This document shows positions 57,595-64,000 of a stretch of 64,000 nt of DNA, in pieces (the stretch's first letter is position 1; the number at the start of each line of letters is the position of its first letter). The stretch spans positions 434,001 through 498,000 of the forward strand of contig JAPVLO010000275.1 of the NCBI GenBank assembly GCA_027257055.1, in the 5' to 3' direction. The notes beneath the pieces are model-generated. The model was not told where the DNA came from. It ran no database searches and saw nothing but the letters and a program-made list of their open reading frames with translations. Source of the stretch: Cephalopachus bancanus (taxonomy: Eukaryota > Chordata > Mammalia > Primates > Tarsiidae). The position numbers and the translations under genes are program-made.

Positions 57595-57880
57595 AGCCGG
57601 GCTTGGTGGCTCAGCCTGTAATCCCATGCTTTGGCTGAGGCTGAGGTGAATGGATTGCCTGAGCCCACCGGTTCGAGACTCGCCTTGGCAACTTGGCGAG
57701 ACCTCATCTTTACAATAAATCAAAAAATTAGCCGGGCTTGGTAGCATGCCTGTAGTTCCAGCTACTTGAAAGGCTGAGGCGGAAGGATCGCCGGAGCCCA
57801 GTGGGTCGAGGCTGAGGTGGCCGGGAGTGGCCACTGCACTCTAGTCTGGGTGGCAGAGTGAGACTTCAACTCAAAAAAAG
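57595..57880 (+). mobile_element. Alu SINE in Tigger1
   Basis: Sense, low divergence (AGCCGGGCTTGGTGGCTCAG), with AACTTGG retained. The duplication AAAAACAATGTACA lies on both sides (57581-57594 and 57881-57894). Confidence 0.95.
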
Positions 57881-57898
57881 AAAAACAATGTACATACC

Positions 57899-58180
57899 TC
57901 AGTGGCTCAGCCCGTAATCCCAGCACTTTGGGAGGCCAAGGCAAGTGGGCTGACTGAGCCCGTGGGTTTGAGACCAGCCTGGGCAACTTGGAAAGACCTC
58001 GTCTCTACAATAAATCCACAATTAGCTGGGCGTGGTAGTACACTTCTGTAGTCCTGGCTACTTGGAAGGCTGAGGTGGAAGGATCACCGGTTCCCAGTAG
58101 ATCAAAGCTGGGGTGGCCATGAGTGTGCCACTGCACTCCAGCTGGGCGACAGAGTGAGACTCCAACTCAAAAAAAAAAAA
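57899..58180 (+). mobile_element. Alu SINE in Tigger1, slightly 5'-truncated
   Basis: A sense copy starting at CTCAGTGGCTCAGCCCG (about 10 bases short) and ending in a long A-tail against Tigger1 text CAACTTTATTTC. Confidence 0.93.
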
Positions 58181-58765
58181 AAAAACAACTTTATTTCTAA
58201 AATATGCTAATGAAGTGAGCACATGCTGTTGGGAAAACAGCAGTAGACGCAAGTTTGCCACAAGCCTTCCATTAAAAAAAACTCTATCTGCAAAGCACAA
58301 TAAAGTGCACTAAAATAAGGCATGTCTGTATTTAGTAATCATCAGAAAGTGGAAACAATCCACATGTTCATCAGTTGAAAAATGTACACACAGATACTCA
58401 TAAAATAAATTGTTCAGCCATAAAAAGGAATGAAGTATTGATACATGCTATATTATGGATGCAACTTGAAAACATGAAATAAAGCTAGTCACAAAAGACT
58501 ACATGTTATATCATCACATGTATACAAAATGTTCAGAATGGGCAAATTCATTGAAACAGGAAGTAGATGAGTGACTGCCAGAGACTAGGGAGTTTCAGGG
58601 GAGAGCGTAAATAGTGAAGGCTAATTGGTGTGAGGGTCTTTATGGGCACATGAAAATGTGGAAGTAGGTAATGGTGATGGTAGCGTAACTCTGTGAATAT
58701 ACTAAAAACCACTGAATCGTGCACTTTGAAAGGGAGGGTTTTATGGTATGAGTGTAGCATTGTTA

Positions 58766-59059
58766 TTTTGAAAAATCCTTTGATAGCTTTTCTAAAATTC
58801 CTACATGGGATCTGCCTTCCTGGTTGTGATTAGATTCAGTAGGACGGAAAGTGTCCAGTACTCCACCTGCAAAACCTTTACAAGTTTATAAATAAAGAGT
58901 TCTAACTCTTAGGGAAAACTTGGGTTATCCTAGGGCAAGTGTGAAGTGTCTTCTAGGATTTTAAGTATAGCTGTGCAGATCCTAGAATGTCTCTGGATTA
59001 CTTGAGGAGGTAATGGACAGCATGGGTGTCCTGTAATTACTTTCTGCTGCCTGGAACCA
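58766..59059. other. Unassigned DNA
   Basis: No recognised feature. Confidence 0.5.
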
Positions 59060-59189
59060 GGGAACTCAGGGCAGGAAGGGGAGGGGCAGTAACATTTAAA
59101 CAGTAAAATACGACCCCAGGGGAAGCAAGAGACAACACTGCTGCCTGAGGTCAGAGTATGGGATATGGCCAGAGCTGGAGCAGCAGAAT

Positions 59190-59905
59190 CTCTGGACTCT
59201 GGTCCCCAAGCAATACACCAGAAACTCTAGGCAAGATGGCTGAACAGAGGTAGCCCAGGTAAAAAGAAAGAGGTTGACAGTCAATGTGGAGGTTCCCACC
59301 CACAATCCCTGTCAGAAAGTGGCTTTGAAACTGGGTTCCTCAGAGCCCTGGAGGTTCACAGCAGTGCACGTTTTCCTTTTTTCTTTTCTCCTCTCTTCTG
59401 CTTTACATTCTGAATACACAGGAGATTTTATTTGAGGAAAAAGTCCAAGTTACTAACGTATCTGAAAATCACGAAGGTGATTCAGGAATTACAAAAGAAT
59501 ATTCTGATGGGTGCCTCCCAGTCAAGAGATACTAACAGCATCAATGAAGAGAATTCTATAAAGGGCAAGAAAAATTCCCTGGAAGAACCTGCTTTCATTT
59601 TCAACTCAGAGTTTGTGGAAAGCCATCTGTGATGGAGAGGACCGTGTTGAGAAGGCAGAGGAAGCTGGACCTTCATTTCCCTTCTCGAGCCCACCTCCCT
59701 TGCAGGTTAACTCCAGAGAAACCACTACGGCTCTGAGGAAACCAGTTCAAAGTCACTTCTTGGCAGGACTGTAGATGGAAACCTCCACGTTAACTTTCAG
59801 CTTATTTGCCTTCTCACCTGAGCTGCCTCTATTCCTGGCGCAGGGAGGCCCTTTTGCCTAGAGTTTCTGGTGGATTGCATGGGAGTCAGAGCCCACAGAC
59901 TCTTT
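59190..59905. repeat. Large inverted repeat of an unidentified element
   Basis: The left arm (about 59190-59365) reads CACCAGAAACTCTAGGCAAG, GTCAATGTGGAGGTTCCCAC, GTGGCTTTGAAACTGGGTTC and CTCAGAGCC. The reverse complement of about 59710-59905 reads CACCAGAAACTCTAGGCAAA, GTTAACGTGGAGGTTTCCAT, GTGACTTTGAACTGGTTTCC and TCAGAGCC. The arms are clearly related, at about 75-80 percent by eye. The CAAGATGGCTGAACAG text recalls an L1 5' end. The spacer (59366-59709) holds an unassigned 66-codon frame. Confidence 0.8.
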
Positions 59906-60348
59906 GTAATCAGATGATCAATAGCTCTGTTGCCTTGGAATCCTCATTCAGTTTTCCTAAAGCTCTTAATATTTGGAAATTTTCTACAACAGAAGATACT
60001 ACAGTTTCATCAGCCAAAGACAATAGCTTCCACCCTTTTGTTCTACATATAGGCTTAAAATGTTTTTATATAGTTATAATTAAAGTGTATACTAATATTA
60101 TGGGGCTTTTTTCAGTGAACAAAATAACATACTTTTCCTTGTTCTTACACATACTGTTTCAATGCTCAAGTAACATTAATGTAAGTAATGTTGAGTAAAT
60201 AGTCTACAATCAACTTTCAGTTATTGGACATCTATCTGAAGTTTCTGTTATAAATAATTCTTAAATGACCATCCATCTGAGGAAGCACTGTATCCACATG
60301 GCCTTAAATAGTGCCTGGTACATACGAGGAACTTAGTGTATAATTGTT
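59906..60348. other. Unassigned DNA
   Basis: A trace of MIR/L2 3'-end text lies at 60296-60335 (TAAATAGTGCCTGGTACATA). Otherwise nothing recognised. Confidence 0.45.
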
Positions 60349-60361
60349 GGAGTGATATTTC

Positions 60362-60853
60362 TTTTTTTGTTATTATAAAGATATGGGGTACAATTCAGGG
60401 TTAGGTATATAACCATTGATCATGTACCCTAGCAGTTTCCCTCAACTGCCAATCCCACCCCCCTCCCCTGACAGTTTTCCACTACTGCCAGTCGCTTTCT
60501 TATAGCATTATAATTGTTCAAGGTCACCTTATGAGTGAGAATATATGGAACTCAGTTCTTTGTTTCTGTGATAAATTACTGAGTATGATCAACTCTAAAT
60601 CCATACAAGTTGCTGCGAAGTCCATATATTTGTCCTTCTTTATGACCGTGTAATATTCCATTGTGTATGTGTACCACAGTTTTTTTATCCAGTCCAGCTT
60701 CGATGGGCAACACAGTTGGTTCCATGTTTTTGCTATTGTGAATAGAGCTGCAACAAACATATGTGCGCAGGTATTTTTTTCTAGAATAATTTGAGTTCCT
60801 CCAGGTATATTCCCAATAGGGGAATTGCAGGGTCATATGGAAGGTCAATTTCT

Positions 60854-60886
<33 letters not shown>

Positions 60887-61987
60887 GTTGGAGTCTCACT
60901 CTGTCACCCAGACTGGAGTGCAGTGGCCGCTCCCGGCCACCGCAGCCTCGACTTGCTGGGCTCCGGCGATCCTTCCGCCTCAGCCTTCCAATTTTTCTAA
61001 TTCTTTCAGAAATTGCCACACTGTCTTCCAAAGAGGTTGTACTAGTCTACATTCCCACCAGCAGTGAAGAAGCATACCTTTTTCTCCACATCCTCACCAG
61101 CATCTGTTGTTGTTTGTTTTATTAATGATAGCCATTCTTATGGGGGTTAGGTGGTATCTCAATGTGGTTTTGATTTGCATTTCTCTGATAATGAGTGAGG
61201 CTGAGCACTTTTTCATGTGTCTGCTGGCTGCTCGTATATCTTCTTTTGAGAACTATCTATTTATGTCTTTTGCCCACTTCTTAATGGGGCTGTTTGTTTT
61301 TTTCCTTTCGGCACATTTGAGTTCCTTGTAGATCCTAGATGTTAGGCCTTTGTCAGATATACAGTTGGCAAATATTTTTTCCCATTCTGTGGGCTGTCTC
61401 CCTGCTCTCTTGATGATTTCTTTTGCTTTGCAAAAGCTCGTTAATTTGATGCAGTCCCACTTGTCTATCTTATTTCTTAAGGTATTGGCCTTTAGAGTTC
61501 TGAATAGGAATTGGTTTCCAGTTCCAATTTTCATAAGGGAGGGTGTCTCCTGAGCTTTCTAATATTTTTATAGTTTGAGGTTTTATGTTTAGGTCTTTCA
61601 TCCATTTAGAGTTGATTTTTGTGTATGGTGATAGGTAGGGGTTCTGTTTCAATCTTCTGCATGTGGTCAGCCAGTTTTCCCAGCACCATTTGCTGAATAG
61701 GTTCTCCTCTCCCCAGTGATTGTTGTTGGAGGCTTTGTCAAAGATGAGTTGGTTGAGGAATTGAGGCTTTGCTTCCAGAATCTCTATCCTGTGCCATTGG
61801 TCTATTTGTTCTTGTACCAAAACCAGGCTGTTTTGATCACTGTAGCCTTATAGTAAAGTTTGAAGTCTGGAAGTGTGATACCTCCTGCTTTGTTTCTTTT
61901 GCTAAGGATTATTTTGGCTATTCATGGTTGTTTATGTTTCCATATGAATTTCTGTATTGTCATTTCCAGGTCTGAGAAGAATTAAGT
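60362..61987 (-). mobile_element. Lineage-specific L1, antisense, 5'-truncated
   Basis: From the tail (60362) through the 3' UTR (GATATGGGGTACAATTCAGG; C-rich complement of the purine tract near 60450) into the C-terminal third of ORF2 on the minus strand. That translates in part as [20 protein letters not shown] and [20 protein letters not shown]. The duplication GGAGTGATATTTC (60349-60361) and GGAGTGGTATTTC (61988-62000) marks both edges. Frameshifts inactivate it. A truncated Alu sits at about 60863. Confidence 0.95.
60857..60990 (-). mobile_element. 5'-truncated Alu (right-arm part only)
   Basis: A poly(T) of about 27 bp, then undiverged right-arm sequence with the GTGGCCGCTCCCGGCCAC hairpin. 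It stops after CCTCAGCCTTCCA. L1 text TTTCTAGTTCTTT before and TTTCTAATTCTTT after form its target duplication. Confidence 0.93.
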
Positions 61988-62000
61988 GGAGTGGTATTTC

Positions 62001-62580
62001 TACCTGTATCTCTTTCCATATTCTGAAAGCAAAATTACAGAGTCAAAGAAATGGAATAACCTTTAATATAATAACATGTACTCATTTAAACATCTTTTGT
62101 TGTAAGTAAGAGGAGAACCTCACAGAGGGTAGTTGAAGGATACTGGATATTTCCCAAACTCCAAAGGCAGGACTGCATCTTGGCCTTGGAAAAAGACTGG
62201 AACAGAGAACTTGCATGACATCAGTATCAGTTCTGCATCATTTATGTCTCCTACCCTATTCATGTATGTCTTTTTTTTCTTCTTGTTTGTCTGTAGAAAG
62301 GCCTTCCCTGCTTTTCTCTTCCATGTGGCAGGAAGAAACATGACCAAGGCCTCGGGGCAGATCCATGTAATATAAGAGACAATCGTTGAGTTCGAAGACC
62401 ACCCACCCGATGTCTACTACATAGGCCTTTTAACATATGTAAATAGAAACTTCCCCATTCAGGATGTCTCTGATTTTATGGAAGTTTGTAATTTTTATAT
62501 GCTTAAGTTAATTCATTTTTTATAACTTCTTTCATGTCATATTTAGGGTGGCCTTCTCAAGCTAAGATTATAGACATGTT
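62001..62580. other. Unassigned DNA
   Basis: No recognised repeat or gene. Confidence 0.5.
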
Positions 62581-62592
62581 TGTCTGTATTTT

Positions 62593-62753
62593 CTTTTCTT
62601 TTTTTTTTGTTGGAGTCTCACTCTGTCACCCAGACTGGAATGCAATGGCACACTCATGGCCACCCCAGCACCCACCTGCTGGGCTCTGGCAATCCTTCCA
62701 CCTCAACCTTCCAAGTAGCTGGAACTACAGGCGCGTGCTACCATACCCAGCTA

Positions 62754-62796
<43 letters not shown>

Positions 62797-62827
62797 GAGA
62801 TGAGGTCTCGTCAAGTTGCCCAGGCTG
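62593..62827 (-). mobile_element. 5'-truncated Alu with (ATT)n linker
   Basis: Antisense from the tail to CAGGCTG; the first about 60 bases of the left arm are missing. The duplication GTCTGTATTTT lies at 62582-62592 and 62828-62838. The linker has expanded into about 13 ATT units (62757-62795). Confidence 0.95.
62757..62795. repeat. (ATT)n microsatellite
   Basis: About 13 uninterrupted ATT units grown from the A-rich linker of the surrounding Alu. Confidence 0.95.
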
Positions 62828-62847
62828 GTCTGTATTTTATTATAGTA

Positions 62848-62946
62848 CAGTTGTCCTTCAGTATCTATAGGAAATTGTTCAAGGACCACCTTCAGAAATC
62901 AAAATTCATAGATGTTCAAGTTCCTTATTTAAAAAATGGTGTAGTA
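62848..62946 (+). mobile_element. MER2 (Tigger-type) 5' fragment
   Basis: CAGTTGTCCTTCAGTATCTA, then GAAATTGTTCAAGGACCACC and ATAGATGTTCAAGTTCCTTA is the start of MER2, cut by the L1 at 62947. Confidence 0.8.
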
Positions 62947-63990
62947 CTGAAAAGACATAGAATGGCAAAATGGATAAAATATCACCAAGCAACAATATAC
63001 TGCCTTCAAGAGACCCATCTCACTAGAAAGGACATACATAGATTCAAAGTAAGAGGATGGGAAACAAATTTTCAGACGAATGGAACACAAAAGAAAGGAG
63101 GAGTCACGATCCTAATTTCAGACAAAATACCATTTAAGCTATCAAAAATTAAAAAAGATACAGAGGGCCACTACATAATGATAAAAGGTTCACTCCATCA
63201 ACAAGAAATATCTATCCTAAACATATATGCACCCAACATAGGTGCGCCAACTTTCATAAAGCAACTTCTAGGAAAACTAAAGAAAGATATTGACTCTAAC
63301 ACCATTATAACTGGGGACTTTAATACCCCACTCACAACCCTAGACAGATCATCAGGACAAAAAAATCAGCAAGGAGATCCGGAACCTCAATGTGACTCTG
63401 GACCAAATGGACTTAATTGATACCTACAGAACACTCCATCCAAAGACCACAGAATACACATTCTACTCATCACCGCATGGAATGTATTCTAAGATCAACC
63501 ACATAATTGGCCATAAATCAAGCATAAGCAAATTTAAAAGGACCAAAATTCTACCATGCACCTTCTCGGACCACAGTGGAATAAAAATAAAGATAGACAC
63601 CAACAAGGTCCCCCCAAAACCCACAAAGACATGGACATTAAACAGCATGATGCTAAACAACTCCTGGGTCAATGATGAGATCAAAAGAGAGATCAAAAGA
63701 TAGCTGGAAACAAATGAAAATGAAGAAACATCTTACCAAAATCTCTGGGACGCCTTAAAAGCTGTAGTAAGAGGGAAATTTATATCCCTACAAACACACA
63801 TGAAGAAAATGGAAGGAACACAAATCAACAGCCTAACAAGCCACCTAAGGAAGCAAGACCACAAAAACCCTAATTTCAGCAGAAGAATTCAGATCACCAA
63901 AATAAAAGCCCAAATCCAGGACATAGAATACAAAAAAAACAATGAAACAAAAAGCTGGTTCTTCGAAAGGGTAAACAAGATCGATGGTCC
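62947..63990 (+). pseudogene. L1 ORF2 endonuclease domain, broken
   Basis: The apurinic/apyrimidinic-like endonuclease of L1 nicks target DNA to prime reverse transcription. Seen here are the catalytic Glu in CLQETH, the Asp-Phe-Asn of TGDFNTPL and the SDHSG end with its Asp-His pair. The Asp expected in the S-K-I-D-H motif is Asn (SKINHIIGHK). The N-terminal catalytic Asn is lost with the truncation. One extra base in the A-run at about 63360 shifts the frame, and TAG at 63701-63703 stops it. The frame then stays open to the window end. A 206-codon frame from 62800 only fuses Alu and MER2 text to this domain. Confidence 0.93.
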
Positions 63991-64000
63991 CCTAGCTAGA
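62947..64000 (+). mobile_element. L1, sense, 5'-truncated inside ORF2, runs off the window
   Basis: Begins abruptly about 20 codons into ORF2 (LKRHRMAKWIKYHQATIYC) and continues through the endonuclease domain to the linker before the reverse transcriptase ([14 protein letters not shown] at the edge). The 3' part lies outside the window. Confidence 0.95.

Larger units (their letters stand above)
57416..58328 (+). mobile_element. Tigger1 DNA transposon, internally deleted
   Basis: CAGGCATGCCTCAGAGACAC at the left, then GAGTCACACAAAAGTTTTTG, GTGCATATAAAACTTATATT and GTGAGCACATGCTGTTGGGA, ending in the complementary GGCATGTCTG. TA flanks it at 57414-57415 and 58329-58330. The transposase region is gone, joined near 58217 (GCTAATGAAGTGAGC). 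Two Alus lie inside. Confidence 0.92.
56262..58765 (+). mobile_element. L1M 3' part, host of a transposon nest
   Basis: Sense ORF2 3' text (GATGATGCTGGGACAACTGT, AAACTGTAAGACTCTTAGAA, CCAGCACCATTTATTGTCAA) and 3' UTR (GAGTGACTGCCAGAGACTAG, ATGGTGATGGTAGCGTAACT). It is split by an Alu (56701-57019) and by a Tigger1 (57416-58328) that itself holds two Alus. Inactive. Confidence 0.9.

Noticed and set aside
62800..63420. 206-codon frame as a possible fusion gene
   Set aside because: It joins Alu, MER2 and truncated L1 ORF2 only because no stop falls at the junctions; the L1 frame breaks at about 63360.

Overview
The window is nuclear DNA from a primate, most likely a tarsier. About 36 Alu-type SINEs (7SL-derived, mostly two-armed) prove a primate. 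They lack the insertion I associate with lemur and galago Alus, and they differ from the anthropoid consensus at shared positions (GGCTCA-GCCTGTAATCC, AATAAATCAAAAAATTA linker, GACTCCAACTC 3' end). Two short A-tailed copies of an LTR-derived, L1-mobilised element (7648-7725 plus; 51642-51731 minus) match the description of the Tarsius interspersed elements. The species call is inference; primate is firm.

No functional protein-coding gene, tRNA, rRNA or CpG island could be supported. The open reading frames are translations of Alu and L1 sequence or chance frames. The window is intergenic or intronic DNA built from layers of transposons. Oldest are L2, MIR, L1M, hAT/MER5-like pieces and MLT1 (MaLR) LTRs. 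Next come Tigger1, Tigger7/MER44-like, MER2, mariner and piggyBac DNA transposons, retroviral LTRs and middle-aged L1s. Youngest are lineage-specific L1s, Alus and the two LTR-derived short elements.

Layout: 0-2.3 kb piggyBac remnant with part of its transposase; 4.2-6.2 kb L2, young Alu, nested L1s and an MLT1 LTR; 7.6 kb TINE-like element; 9-10.5 kb inverted repeat, L1 tail and an antisense LTR carrying an L1 patch; 11-20.3 kb Alus, a 2-kb antisense L1 split by a solo LTR, a 43-bp minisatellite, microsatellites and an old L1; 21.4-22.9 kb L1 tail and an Alu patched from it; 23.8-28.8 kb L2, MIR, Tigger7-like, an MLT1 LTR split by a mariner; 30-33.5 kb dense Alu cluster; 33.5-37.7 kb mostly unique; 37.7-39.6 kb L1M with an Alu that contains a copied 150-bp segment; 39.6-55 kb mostly unique with scattered Alus; 55-58.8 kb L2, then L1M>Tigger1>Alu nest; 59-59.9 kb large inverted repeat; 60.3-62 kb young antisense L1; 62.6-64 kb Alu, MER2 and a broken L1 ORF2.

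The most unusual signal is a set of patches where a stretch of nearby or L1 sequence sits inside another repeat without a poly(A) tail or target-site duplication (22565-22640, 38280-38430, 10061-10113, perhaps 16876-17022). The first carries a G-rich, quadruplex-capable L1 3' UTR tract copied from about 0.7 kb away at 75 of 76 bases. These fit template-switch repair or local gene conversion better than retrotransposition. No gene cooperation can be described because no gene was found.
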